A stretch of DNA of 21,220 nt from a virus: IMG/VR virus record IMGVR_UViG_3300042905_002955, positions 1-21,220 of that record; one strand, given 5' to 3'. Numbering within the stretch: the stretch's first letter is position 1; every line of letters begins with the position of its first letter. Below the pieces are notes generated by a model that was not told the origin of the DNA, ran no database searches, and worked only from the letters and a program-made list of their open reading frames with translations. Both the position numbers and the translations under genes were made by a program. Below are positions 1 to 6,058 of this stretch, piece by piece.

Positions 1-199
1 TTCTTTTTCCACGAACCATATTCAACGATTCAAATTCACTCTTGAGTTTTTCACGGATAGGTTTTGAGAGCAACTTTGCAGCCGACTCAGGCTCAATACC
101 ATACTTTTCACATAAATCCATAACTGACTCCATATAATCACCCTTTCTTGATCTAGCAAGTTCCTCAACCTCCCTTGAGAAGTCGTGGTTAATATTCAT
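1..199 (-). CDS. 33: gp33-like late transcription co-activator (partial, C-terminus beyond window)
   Basis: The reverse strand encodes 66 codons from ATG 199 to the window edge. The protein begins MNINHDFSREVEELAR and continues through a segment with YMESVMDLCEKYGIEPESA, then SKPIREKLKSEFESLN. This helical pattern (a 'D/E-ahead-of-C-E/D-K-x-x-I-E' segment followed by 'akll.kpikeklk.E...ln') matches the short gp33-type late promoter accessory proteins of marine T4-like phages. In T4, gp33 bridges RNA polymerase (beta flap) and the gp45 sliding clamp and works with the gp55 sigma factor at late promoters. The start overlaps the stop of the upstream 75-aa gene as ATGA (199-196), which implies translational coupling. 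A gp55 homologue lies at 6099-6686 and late-type boxes precede several genes here, so the call fits its context. The C-terminal clamp-binding tail is outside the window. The match is from memory of the family, not from a search. Confidence 0.7.
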   Translation of the reverse strand, partial: MNINHDFSREVEELARSRKGDYMESVMDLCEKYGIEPESAAKLLSKPIREKLKSEFESLNMVRGKR

Positions 200-423
200 A
201 ATTGATCCCATTCAGTATCTCCTTCTCCCTTTAAGTTTTCATTTATTGGCATGGTTTCAATGGTTTGAGTCCATCGAAAAATTGCTCTTTCAAATTCTTC
301 TTGTGTCAGTAAAAGACCAAGTTGTTCACCCTTTTCGGTCATGAAACGGACACAATGATACTTTTCAATTTTTGCTGGCGGCAACACTTCATCCGAACTG
401 AATAGTCGCTTGATGAATTTCAT
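196..423 (-). CDS. Hypothetical protein, 75 aa
   Basis: I do not recognise this protein. It has a basic N-terminus (MKFIKRLF), a middle section rich in beta-type residues (KYHCVRFMTEKGEQLGLLLT) and an acidic C-terminal tail (GEGDTEWDQL). It has no membrane segment or metal motif. A strong Shine-Dalgarno (AGGAG, 8 nt before ATG 423) supports the start. The gene begins inside the last codons of the exonuclease gene (35-nt overlap) and its TGA overlaps the gp33-like ATG. It is therefore the fourth gene of a tightly packed minus-strand operon and is likely made together with the exonuclease and gp33. Confidence 0.75.
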   Translation of the reverse strand: MKFIKRLFSSDEVLPPAKIEKYHCVRFMTEKGEQLGLLLTQEEFERAIFRWTQTIETMPINENLKGEGDTEWDQL

Positions 424-1069
424 TTGCTATCTCCTGTACTTCTCTGAATGAGTATTTATCCCAATAAGTCTTGATTGTGCCAAACATGGACTTCTTATAA
501 TTCGAAGGCGATTCAACGAATTCCTGTAATGTTCCATCGTCAGTAACAATCAAAATGACCACTCTCTCAATCAAATCCTCTTTCTCATGAGATTGATTCC
601 ACATATATGCATATGCAGTTGTCTGATGAAAATAATTAAGAATCTGATCTTTAGTCTTATCTTTGCCTGCTGTTTTAAAATCAACTACAGCCAACTTACC
701 ATCGTATTCTGCAATACAATCTACTCTTCCTGCAAGAAGAATATTGTCTGACCACATTGGAATTTCGATTGCTCGGATGCTAGTAATTTTATCTAGACAA
801 GGCTTCAGTAAATCAAACTTCATCCTATCAAATGGATCTTTTGGTACTATTTTCTCACCAAGATAATCTTCCATCACCTGATGTAGACGATTGCCTCTTG
901 CTAATGCTTTTTTTGAAATGGCAAGATTTTGCGGATTTTTCCTCCACTCTCGCCAAAAGTCTTCCATTTCATGATTGACAACTGTGGTAACCGATGGATA
1001 CCAACGAAAAGTTGTTGGGGATTGATAGTATCTACCTTTACCCTCTAATTCGACAGATTTCAACTTCAT
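389..1069 (-). CDS. PD-(D/E)XK exonuclease, MGME1/RecB-like
   Basis: This 226-aa nuclease has the RecB/Cas4/MGME1 core. R58-G-N-R-L-H63 supplies the upstream histidine, E102 lies in IEIPMW, D117 in AGRVD, and D130-F-K132 gives the D-x-K catalytic pair. Q149-x3-Y153 completes the RecB-family motif. The N-terminal 'YPSVTTVV...W' stretch resembles mitochondrial MGME1 and the single-strand exonucleases annotated in marine T4-like phages. The likely role is processing of ssDNA ends during phage replication or recombination. The start is ATG 1069, three bases after the FmdB stop. No Shine-Dalgarno is visible, so translation probably depends on re-initiation from FmdB. The family is confident; the exact polarity and substrate are not shown by the sequence. 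Confidence 0.85.
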   Translation of the reverse strand: MKLKSVELEGKGRYYQSPTTFRWYPSVTTVVNHEMEDFWREWRKNPQNLAISKKALARGNRLHQVMEDYLGEKIVPKDPFDRMKFDLLKPCLDKITSIRAIEIPMWSDNILLAGRVDCIAEYDGKLAVVDFKTAGKDKTKDQILNYFHQTTAYAYMWNQSHEKEDLIERVVILIVTDDGTLQEFVESPSNYKKSMFGTIKTYWDKYSFREVQEIANEIHQATIQFG

Positions 1070-1072
1070 TGC

Positions 1073-1330
1073 TTAATAGTCACGCATTTTATGCCGTGGG
1101 TGTGCTTTCTTTATTTTAGATAAAACTTCCCTGAAACCGTTATCCACCTTGCCTACGCTGCCAACCCGAATAGGGTCGCAAGCAGATGGAGCCTCTTTAA
1201 TGATCTGTTCTACTTTCTTCTGACCACATTTTTCACAAGGCTTTTTGGTTGGCTTCTTGCGATCATCAATACGAAGCATCTCTTCGAATTCATGGTTGCA
1301 AGCCCTACAGATGTAGTCATAGAATGGCAT
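1073..1330 (-). CDS. FmdB-family zinc-ribbon protein
   Basis: An 85-aa protein beginning MPFYDYICRACNHEFEEM, with a four-cysteine zinc ribbon (C8-x2-C11 and C32-x2-C35) typical of the FmdB regulatory-protein family (PF09723), which is common in phages. The C-terminal half is basic (IKKAHPRHKM) and could contact nucleic acid. The function of phage FmdB proteins is not established; a role in transcription is a family-name assumption. No Shine-Dalgarno precedes ATG 1330, but a CTAAATA box ends 11 nt upstream, so the gene may have its own late-type promoter besides read-through from the 76-aa gene. Confidence 0.85.
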   Translation of the reverse strand: MPFYDYICRACNHEFEEMLRIDDRKKPTKKPCEKCGQKKVEQIIKEAPSACDPIRVGSVGKVDNGFREVLSKIKKAHPRHKMRDY

Positions 1331-1341
1331 AGTACTAGTTG

Positions 1342-1348
1342 TATTTAG
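1342..1348 (-). promoter_or_regulatory. CTAAATA late-type promoter box for the FmdB gene
   Basis: On the minus strand CTAAATAC lies 11 nt upstream of ATG 1330. It resembles the T4 late -10 element TATAAATA. Its TAA is also the stop codon of the 76-aa gene. The same box precedes four other starts in this window. With T4-like spacing, transcription would begin about 6 nt before the ATG, consistent with the absence of a Shine-Dalgarno. Confidence 0.5.
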
Positions 1349-1575
1349 TCAACATCTGAATCGGAATTTGATGGACTTCCCTTAGCCGTCGTAATCGGTT
1401 GAACATCGCTACTCTTAACCCAAAAGAATTCCGGCCCCCACTCTCGGGAATAAGTGCTAACGAAATACTGCGTCCCCCAAACAGGATCTTCTTCGACCTT
1501 GCGAACGGTCGCAACCTTATCCAGCGAGTTAACATAAACCTTCTGAGGAACAACGCCCTGATGATTCTTAGACAT
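1345..1575 (-). CDS. Hypothetical protein, 76 aa
   Basis: A 76-residue protein starting MSKNHQGVVPQKVYVNSLDK. The core looks like a small beta-barrel, with alternating strands 'KVATVRKVEED', 'GTQYFVSTYSREWG' and 'EFFWVKSSDV'. A low-complexity acidic tail (SNSDSDVD) follows. It is not recognised as a named family. It is the first gene of the minus-strand operon, behind a strong promoter (-35 at 1663-1668) with a leader of about 57 nt and an AGGA Shine-Dalgarno 6 nt before ATG 1575. A slightly shorter ORF in another frame here (1335-1553) is rejected because it lacks those signals and has shadow-like composition. Confidence 0.7.
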   Translation of the reverse strand: MSKNHQGVVPQKVYVNSLDKVATVRKVEEDPVWGTQYFVSTYSREWGPEFFWVKSSDVQPITTAKGSPSNSDSDVD

Positions 1576-1610
1576 TTTCTATCCTATTTTCTATCTTGAA
1601 ACTTTACGGC

Positions 1611-1632
1611 ATCCCAACATCCAAATTGGGAT
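1611..1632 (-). promoter_or_regulatory. 5'-terminal hairpin in the leader of the minus-strand operon
   Basis: ATCCCAA (1611-1617) and TTGGGAT (1626-1632) form a 7-bp perfect stem with an 8-nt loop. The predicted transcription start of the minus-strand promoter is about 1633, so the hairpin would lie at the extreme 5' end of the mRNA, where such stems commonly protect against 5'-end-dependent decay. Confidence 0.5.
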
Positions 1633-1639
1633 TTCATGT

Positions 1640-1668
1640 AATATACACCCATATTTAATCCCTGTCAA
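1640..1668 (-). promoter_or_regulatory. Sigma70-type promoter, minus strand (76-aa gene operon)
   Basis: On the minus strand a perfect -35 TTGACA (1668-1663) is followed by a 17-nt spacer and -10 TATATT (1645-1640). The predicted start is near 1633, giving a leader of about 57 nt before ATG 1575. It should be read by the host housekeeping sigma factor, as for early phage genes. Confidence 0.75.
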
Positions 1669-1677
1669 GTCTTGACA
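1663..1677. repeat. 15-bp palindrome supplying both divergent -35 boxes
   Basis: TGTCAAG-T-CTTGACA is a perfect 7-bp inverted repeat around a single T. Its right arm holds the plus-strand TTGACA (1672-1677) and its left arm the minus-strand TTGACA (1668-1663). The two promoters are therefore back to back with -35 boxes three bases apart, so two polymerases could not occupy them at once, and the palindrome could also be an operator. Confidence 0.7.
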
Positions 1678-1699
1678 ACTTAAGTTTTGTCTGTATACT
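1672..1699 (+). promoter_or_regulatory. Sigma70-type promoter for rnh, nearly leaderless
   Basis: TTGACA (1672-1677), a 16-nt spacer and TATACT (1694-1699). The ATG of rnh at 1707 lies 8 nt after the -10 box, which is where transcription normally starts. No Shine-Dalgarno is present between the -10 box and the ATG. Confidence 0.75.
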
Positions 1700-1706
1700 A
1701 TTCGGT

Positions 1707-2546
1707 ATGATCCTTTTGGACATGAACCAAATCACTATTGCTAACTTGATGGCTGAGTCAAAGGGTAAGCCCAATATGGATATTGGTCTTATTCGTCATA
1801 TGGTAGTCAATAGTATTAGACTTATCAGACTTAGGTTCTCAAGTGAATATGGTGAACCTGTTTTGTGTTATGACTCCCGTGTACGGGCGTGGCGCAAGGA
1901 TATCTTTCCACAATACAAGGCCAATCGAAAAAAGGTTAGGGAAGAGTCCGATATTAACTGGGATCAGTTATGGGACATTCTGCGTCAGATCAAAAAAGAG
2001 TTGAAGGATGTCTTCCCCTATAAACTGATGGAAGTTGATTCGTGTGAAGGTGATGACATCATTGCAGTCCTTTCAAAGAATCTTGAAGGGAAGCATCTGA
2101 TTGTATCATCAGACCACGACTTCTTCCAACTACAGAGCCTGCCGAATGTGAAACAATGGTGTCCTCGGACGAAAGAATTCATCGTCTGCGAAAATCCTAG
2201 AGAGGAACTTATACGCCATATCATGAGGGGAGATAGTGGCGATGGAGTTCCCAATTTCCTATCGGACGATTCTGTTTTTGTCGAAAGTAAACGACAAAAA
2301 CCTATTTACGAGAAGAAACTTGTCGAATGGATTCAAGTTCCGCTAAATACATTCTGCACAGATGAAATGCTTCGCAACTACGAACGCAACAAGACCATGA
2401 TCGATTTTTCACGAATTCCGAATAGAATTGAAACCGCAATTATGAGTGAATTCGAAGTCCCTTCTGAAGGCAATCGATCAAAGATATTACCGTATATGAT
2501 AGAAAACAATATGCGTTTGCTTATCGAACACTTACAGGAGTTTTAA
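1707..2546 (+). CDS. rnh: T4-type RNase H (5'-3' FEN-1-family nuclease)
   Basis: A 279-aa homologue of T4 RNase H (305 aa), the flap-endonuclease-family enzyme that removes RNA primers and adjacent DNA from lagging strands. Acidic metal ligands are visible in the expected order: D5 (ILLDMNQ), D56 (LCYDSR), E114 and D116/D117 (SCEGDDI), D136 and D138 (IVSSDHDFFQL), D176/D179 (GDSGDGVPN). YKANRKKVREE (about 70-80) matches the T4 'YYKKNRGKAREE' bridge region, and PNVKQWCPR matches PNVKQWSP. The start at 1707 is required because the first catalytic aspartate is residue 5. No Shine-Dalgarno is present; the promoter places the transcript start at the ATG. DUF6433 follows 2 nt later. Confidence 0.95.
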   Translation: MILLDMNQITIANLMAESKGKPNMDIGLIRHMVVNSIRLIRLRFSSEYGEPVLCYDSRVRAWRKDIFPQYKANRKKVREESDINWDQLWDILRQIKKELKDVFPYKLMEVDSCEGDDIIAVLSKNLEGKHLIVSSDHDFFQLQSLPNVKQWCPRTKEFIVCENPREELIRHIMRGDSGDGVPNFLSDDSVFVESKRQKPIYEKKLVEWIQVPLNTFCTDEMLRNYERNKTMIDFSRIPNRIETAIMSEFEVPSEGNRSKILPYMIENNMRLLIEHLQEF

Positions 2547-2548
2547 AC

Positions 2549-2986
2549 ATGTCAGCGAATTTAACTATTGCAGAGATTCTAATTGATATTAAGAACAAGG
2601 CCAAAGGACCGCAAGATATTGTTCGTGGTCTTCAAGCAAATAACACAATAACCATGCGAGAACTGTTGAAATATGCATTCGATGGAACTGCCTGGTATAG
2701 AAAGACTCTACCGGATTTCACCGAAGACGGCAGTCCTGATGGATTAGCACCATCTTCTCTTTGGGCGGAAGTTCGAAGACTTTACATTTTCAAAGAAGAA
2801 TACAACCTTTCCGCTAAACGAAAGGATGAAATCCTGATTCAGATTCTTGAATCCATTTCCAAAAAGGAAACAGAAATGCTCAAGTCTATGTTTGAGGGAT
2901 CTTTCAAGTATTCATACGGAATCGATAAGGAAATGGTTGAAAAGGCTTTCCCTCAAATCTACACAACAAGATCTATGGCCGTATGA
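2549..2986 (+). CDS. DUF6433 family phage protein
   Basis: A 145-aa protein beginning MSANLTIAEILIDIKNKA, with the family features ALLR-like 'GLQANNTITMRELLKYAFDG', a proline-rich bridge, 'LWAEVRRLYIFKE' and a helical tail 'IQILESISKKETEMLKSMFEG'. I recognise this as the DUF6433 family found widely in T4-like marine phages, usually among replication genes; its function is unknown. AGGAG 9 nt before the ATG supports the start. It is two bases behind rnh and co-transcribed with it. Its last 28 bases overlap the end of the convergent RuvC-like gene. Confidence 0.8.
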   Translation: MSANLTIAEILIDIKNKAKGPQDIVRGLQANNTITMRELLKYAFDGTAWYRKTLPDFTEDGSPDGLAPSSLWAEVRRLYIFKEEYNLSAKRKDEILIQILESISKKETEMLKSMFEGSFKYSYGIDKEMVEKAFPQIYTTRSMAV

Positions 2987-3546
2987 TTAGCCCATTTGGC
3001 TAAGTAAAACGAGTCAACCACATCCGAAACTGGACTGATACAGTCCTTGGCATTAGGGGTCATCTCTTTCATGAGATCGACCCCTGTGTCTTTAATAAAG
3101 TGAGCATGCATGATGTCTTTATTAGAATTGCCTTTACCTGTAGCGAATTTCTTTAAAGATGTTGGTGCGATTGTCTCAAACTTGAAACCCTCACTCCACA
3201 GTTTGTGTTTCAACAAGCCGCAATTTTCTGCTATGTGGAAAACTTTACCTTTAGACCCCATGGCATAATCCTCTATCACGATTTTAGCACGAACATCATC
3301 AATACAAGCCATCGCCCATTCTGAAATATCATGAAATCTATGCTCTTGAGTTTTCCACAATTCCTTGTGTGGGTCTCCAACGATACTAATCTTACCCATT
3401 AAAGTTTGAAATTGATATTCTTTCACATGTCGTGAAGTTGAAGTCAAGTATCTCACAGACCACTCCTCACCATCAAATAAACAGATGGCTGGAGAAGTCA
3501 TAGAATAATCTATTCCATAAACTCTCATATTATTATGTATTGACAT
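2959..3546 (-). CDS. RuvC-like Holliday junction resolvase
   Basis: A 195-aa RNase H-fold resolvase. The first strand 'RVYGIDYSMTSPAI' carries D13, 'KIVIEDYAMGSKG' carries E92, and 'PVSDVVDSFYLAKW' carries D175 and D178, the usual RuvC acidic set. T4 itself uses the unrelated endonuclease VII (gp49) for this job, so this may be its functional replacement; other marine T4-like phages also carry RuvC-like enzymes. It is the only minus-strand gene within the replication block, convergent with DUF6433 and divergent from uvsY. ATG 3546 is used here; ATG 3528 (MRVYGIDY) is a good alternative. Neither has a clear Shine-Dalgarno. A weak promoter-like pair (TTCAAT-N17-TATCCT) would give a very short leader. 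Confidence 0.85.
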   Translation of the reverse strand: MSIHNNMRVYGIDYSMTSPAICLFDGEEWSVRYLTSTSRHVKEYQFQTLMGKISIVGDPHKELWKTQEHRFHDISEWAMACIDDVRAKIVIEDYAMGSKGKVFHIAENCGLLKHKLWSEGFKFETIAPTSLKKFATGKGNSNKDIMHAHFIKDTGVDLMKEMTPNAKDCISPVSDVVDSFYLAKWANHTAIDLVV

Positions 3547-3567
3547 TTCAAGATTTTAGGATACAAT
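3540..3567 (+). promoter_or_regulatory. Sigma70-type promoter for uvsY, leaderless
   Basis: TTGACA (3540-3545), a 16-nt spacer and TACAAT (3562-3567), with the uvsY ATG starting 8 nt after the -10 box (3575). Spacer and -10-to-ATG distance are identical to the rnh promoter. No Shine-Dalgarno is present. The -35 box overlaps the first codons of the divergent RuvC-like gene. Confidence 0.75.
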
Positions 3568-3574
3568 TTACGCA

Positions 3575-4012
3575 ATGAATATTGAAAGAATCCGTGAAAT
3601 GGCCGAAACCGACCTGAAAATGGACGGAACTGAACTTGCAGATGAATCTGTTCGAATTCCTCAACTGCATGGAAAGTATCTTAATATTTTCCACGACGAA
3701 TCTCTCATATTGAGAAAGTATGAGGCTGATTACAAAATTCTTCGAAGACAGAAATGGGAGTACTATTCGGGCAAGATGTCAAAAGACGAACTTACCGCTT
3801 TAGGTTGGGAGCAGTTTGACCACAGAATTCTTCGGCAAGATATGGATGTTTATCTTGATTCAGATGCTGATTTGATCAAGATCCAAACGAAAATTGACAT
3901 GCAAAAACAAAAAGTTGACTATCTAGATTCTATTCTCAAAGGAATCAACAATCGTCAATGGGTCATTCGCAACGCCATTGAGTGGCGTAAGTTCATGTCT
4001 GGTGTAACCTAA
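3575..4012 (+). CDS. uvsY: UvsY recombination mediator
   Basis: A 145-aa protein similar in length to T4 UvsY (137 aa) and matching the marine-phage form: 'ESVRIPQLHGKYLNIFHDE' (about 24-42), 'ILRRQKWEYYSGKMS', 'LGWEQFDHRILRQDMDVYLDSD' and the C-terminal 'VDYLDSILKGINNRQWVIRNAIEWRKF'. UvsY loads the UvsX recombinase onto gp32-coated ssDNA. UvsX and gp32 are not in the window, but UvsW and gp46/47 are just downstream. The start matches a leaderless promoter. The stop codon TAA lies inside a CTAAATA box that precedes uvsW. Confidence 0.92.
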   Translation: MNIERIREMAETDLKMDGTELADESVRIPQLHGKYLNIFHDESLILRKYEADYKILRRQKWEYYSGKMSKDELTALGWEQFDHRILRQDMDVYLDSDADLIKIQTKIDMQKQKVDYLDSILKGINNRQWVIRNAIEWRKFMSGVT

Positions 4013-4015
4013 ATA
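4009..4015 (+). promoter_or_regulatory. CTAAATA box immediately before uvsW
   Basis: CTAAATAC ends 7 nt before ATG 4023 and contains the uvsY stop codon. It is identical to the boxes before late genes on the other strand. uvsW has no Shine-Dalgarno, and a T4-like late start here would give a leader of about 2 nt. T4 uvsW is expressed late, which fits, but this single plus-strand case could be chance. Confidence 0.4.
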
Positions 4016-4022
4016 CGAATGA

Positions 4023-5546
4023 ATGAATGTGATAGGTGTTCGTCATGTAAACTCTGCGTTTATCCGTGTCCTTGCAGACAATGGAATCGCATATGAGTTG
4101 CAAGACTATTTTACTTATGATGTTCCAGGTGCTAAGTTCACTCCTGCCTTTAAGAACAAGTACTGGGATGGTAAAATCAGGCTATTCAACGCACACTCGG
4201 GACTTCTTCCTGCGGGACTAATTGAATATCTTGCCTCGTTCTCGCAGCAGCGTGGGTACACAATGGAAGTGGACTCACTACTAGCAAGTCCCGAAATCAA
4301 AATAAATTGCGAAAAGGCCAAAGATTTCATCAGGAGCCTCAAACCCAAAGCAGGAGACCAACCTCTTGATCCACATGACCACCAAGTAGATGCGTTTTGT
4401 CACGCTATCAATAAGTCTCGTTGTGTGCTTCTGTCTCCAACTGCTAGTGGTAAGAGTCTAATCATCTATAGTCTATGTCGCTACTATCAAAATGTAATTA
4501 ATCCGTCGAGAAAGATACTCATAGTTGTTCCCACAATCTCGCTAGTTGCACAGATGTATGCAGACTTTGATGACTATTCAAAAAACTCGGGATGGGAAGT
4601 TCACAAAAACTGTCACAAAATTCATGGTGGTGTGGCTAAACTAACAGATCGTCAGATAGTCATCTCCACATGGCAATCTATTTACAAAATGCCCCGTGCT
4701 TGGTTTGACAATTTTGAGGTTGTTATAGGCGACGAAGCGCATCTATTCAAGTCGCAATCGCTAACAACTATCATGAACAAGTTGGTTGATTGTCCCTACA
4801 GAATTGCTCTTACGGGAACACTCGACGGAACGAAGATCCACAAGTTGTGCATCGAAGGTTTATTTGGACCTGTCAACAAAGTTGTATCCACAAAAGAACT
4901 CATGGAGAGGGAACTATTAACGGCGTTGAAGATCGAATGCGTACTGTTCAAATATCCACAAGAGATTCGTGAAGCCTTAAGAGGTCTAGATTATCAACAT
5001 GAAATTGATTGGATTGTCAACTGTGAAAAACGCAATTTCATGATCTCTAAACTCGCAACATCCGTAAGAGGCAACACTCTTGTTCTGTTTCAGTATGTCG
5101 AGAAACACGGTAAGCCTCTATATGAGATGATTCGTAAGATGGCTCCTATTGAAATAGAAAACCGTAAAGTGTTTTTCGTAGCAGGAGAAACTGATGTGGA
5201 TGACCGTGAGCAAATTCGCCACATTGTAGAAAAAGAAGACAATGCAATTATTGTTGCTTCATATGGGACATTTTCCACAGGGATTAATATCAAGTCTTTG
5301 AAAAATTTGATCTTCGCTAGTCCATCCAAGAGTAGGATTCGAATCCTTCAGAGCATCGGTAGACAACTTCGTAAATCAGAAAACAAAGATATCGCAAAGT
5401 TATACGATATAGCGGACGATTTACACTGGGAAGATGAAGTAAACTATACCTTCAAACACTTCTTATCCCGAATGAAATTATACGACGAAGAAGGGTTTCC
5501 GTACAAAATTGTTAAGTTGCCTGTTTATGGAAAGGACAAACCATGA
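4023..5546 (+). CDS. uvsW: UvsW ATP-dependent DNA helicase
   Basis: A 507-aa SF2 helicase close to T4 UvsW (about 500 aa). The N-terminal domain shows 'DYFTYDVPGAKFTPAFK...YWDGKIRLFN...LLPAGL', as in T4. Helicase motifs are Walker A PTASGKS (139-145), DEAH (237-240), TGT (264-266) and motif VI QSIGRQLR (443-450). UvsW unwinds R-loops, regresses forks and branch-migrates recombination intermediates, driving the switch from origin-dependent to recombination-dependent replication. It follows uvsY by 10 nt and overlaps the Sm-like gene by ATGA. Two other ATGs (4019, 4027) are out of frame; 4023 is the only in-frame start there. Confidence 0.95.
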   Translation: MNVIGVRHVNSAFIRVLADNGIAYELQDYFTYDVPGAKFTPAFKNKYWDGKIRLFNAHSGLLPAGLIEYLASFSQQRGYTMEVDSLLASPEIKINCEKAKDFIRSLKPKAGDQPLDPHDHQVDAFCHAINKSRCVLLSPTASGKSLIIYSLCRYYQNVINPSRKILIVVPTISLVAQMYADFDDYSKNSGWEVHKNCHKIHGGVAKLTDRQIVISTWQSIYKMPRAWFDNFEVVIGDEAHLFKSQSLTTIMNKLVDCPYRIALTGTLDGTKIHKLCIEGLFGPVNKVVSTKELMERELLTALKIECVLFKYPQEIREALRGLDYQHEIDWIVNCEKRNFMISKLATSVRGNTLVLFQYVEKHGKPLYEMIRKMAPIEIENRKVFFVAGETDVDDREQIRHIVEKEDNAIIVASYGTFSTGINIKSLKNLIFASPSKSRIRILQSIGRQLRKSENKDIAKLYDIADDLHWEDEVNYTFKHFLSRMKLYDEEGFPYKIVKLPVYGKDKP

Positions 5547-5908
5547 TGTATCCAATCAGGATTGTTCGACTTGTTAGTAACGAAACTTTAATCTGTGGTA
5601 TAGCCAAAACCAATGCGATTTATCAACTAGAAAGACCCATGTCTATATCATTTGTATCTACAATAGACAAAAGGGGCAAACCAGCAGAACCAATGATGTT
5701 ACTAAAACCTTGGATGGAATTTTCAAAAGACGAGATGTACATTGTTCCTGAAAAAATGGTAGTTTGCATATCCAATCCATACAATGATGTCCTAAAGGAC
5801 TATAATGAAGCAAAAATCAGATTTGATCTATTCAATGCAAATGATGATCTTGAAGATGCAAAAGATGATTTTTTCGATGATGAGGATGAAGGCGAAGAAC
5901 TCGCCTAG
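5543..5908 (+). CDS. Sm/LSM-like small protein with acidic tail (paralogue 1)
   Basis: A 121-aa protein whose first 75 or so residues look like an Sm-type beta barrel: 'IRIVRLVSNETLICGI', 'ERPMSISFV', 'MLLKPWMEF' and 'EKMVVCISNPYNDVLKDYNE'. An extremely acidic tail follows (DDLEDAKDDFFDDEDEGEEL). The pattern 'h+hVRLVSNEt-hhGh...P...PWM...VP.K.VV...P..D...-YN' recurs in the protein at 9538-9846, so the two are paralogues. Sm folds usually form rings that bind RNA or act as scaffolds; the specific role here is unknown. It is translationally coupled to uvsW (ATGA) with GGAC/AAGGA upstream. The second ATG (5546) is an alternative start. Confidence 0.65.
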   Translation: MMYPIRIVRLVSNETLICGIAKTNAIYQLERPMSISFVSTIDKRGKPAEPMMLLKPWMEFSKDEMYIVPEKMVVCISNPYNDVLKDYNEAKIRFDLFNANDDLEDAKDDFFDDEDEGEELA

Positions 5909-5920
5909 TACTTAAGTACT
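5907..5920. repeat. 14-bp palindrome, copy 1 (AGTACTTAAGTACT)
   Basis: A perfect self-complementary 14-mer starting in the stop codon of the Sm-like gene. An identical copy lies 47 bp downstream, and flanking T residues extend the identity to 16 bp. The lack of a loop makes an RNA hairpin unlikely, so a dimeric protein-binding site is the better reading. Confidence 0.75.
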
Positions 5921-5953
5921 TGATACTTTATATCTTACTTAATAGGGTAATAT

Positions 5954-5967
5954 AGTACTTAAGTACT
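5954..5967. repeat. 14-bp palindrome, copy 2 (AGTACTTAAGTACT)
   Basis: The second exact copy, in the 190-bp gap between the Sm-like gene and gp55. TATAGT (5951-5956), a possible -10 box with a poor -35 (TTTATA, 5927-5932), overlaps its left edge. This arrangement would suit an operator controlling gp55-gp47-gp46, but the promoter is weak by eye. Confidence 0.7.
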
Positions 5968-5972
5968 TTGGT

Positions 5973-5989
5973 TCCTTGTAACCCAAGGA
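5973..5989 (+). other. Small inverted repeat upstream of gp55
   Basis: TCCTTG and CAAGGA form a 6-bp stem with a 5-nt loop just after palindrome copy 2. No T-run follows, so it is not a convincing terminator. The remaining gap to 6058 is AT-rich, with repeated TTTACAAAA(A)TGAA motifs (about 6036 and 6059). No ORF is apparent in the gap. Confidence 0.35.
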
Positions 5990-6058
5990 TATGTAGCACA
6001 CAAAAACAGTTCTTTACATTATAATCCTAAAGATTTTTACAAAAATGAAACTAAAGTC

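Noticed and set aside
1335-1553. 72-aa ORF overlapping the 76-aa gene
   Set aside because: Arg-rich shadow composition and no start signals; the 76-aa frame has a Shine-Dalgarno and a promoter.
2343-2350. CTAAATAC on the plus strand inside rnh
   Set aside because: Internal to a conserved coding region with no gene start nearby; treated as a chance copy.
3547-3600. Minus-strand promoter TTCAAT-N17-TATCCT for the RuvC-like gene
   Set aside because: Both hexamers are poor matches, so it is mentioned in the gene entry only and not listed as a feature.
4019-4096. Small cysteine-rich ORF (MNECDRCSSCKLCVYPC..., 25 codons) overlapping the start of uvsW in another frame
   Set aside because: It is a by-product of the repeated ATGAATGAATG start region; it has no Shine-Dalgarno and the frame lies over conserved uvsW N-terminal codons.
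5330-5356. GGATTCGAATCC palindrome resembling a tRNA T-arm
   Set aside because: It lies inside uvsW coding sequence, and no acceptor or anticodon stems surround it.
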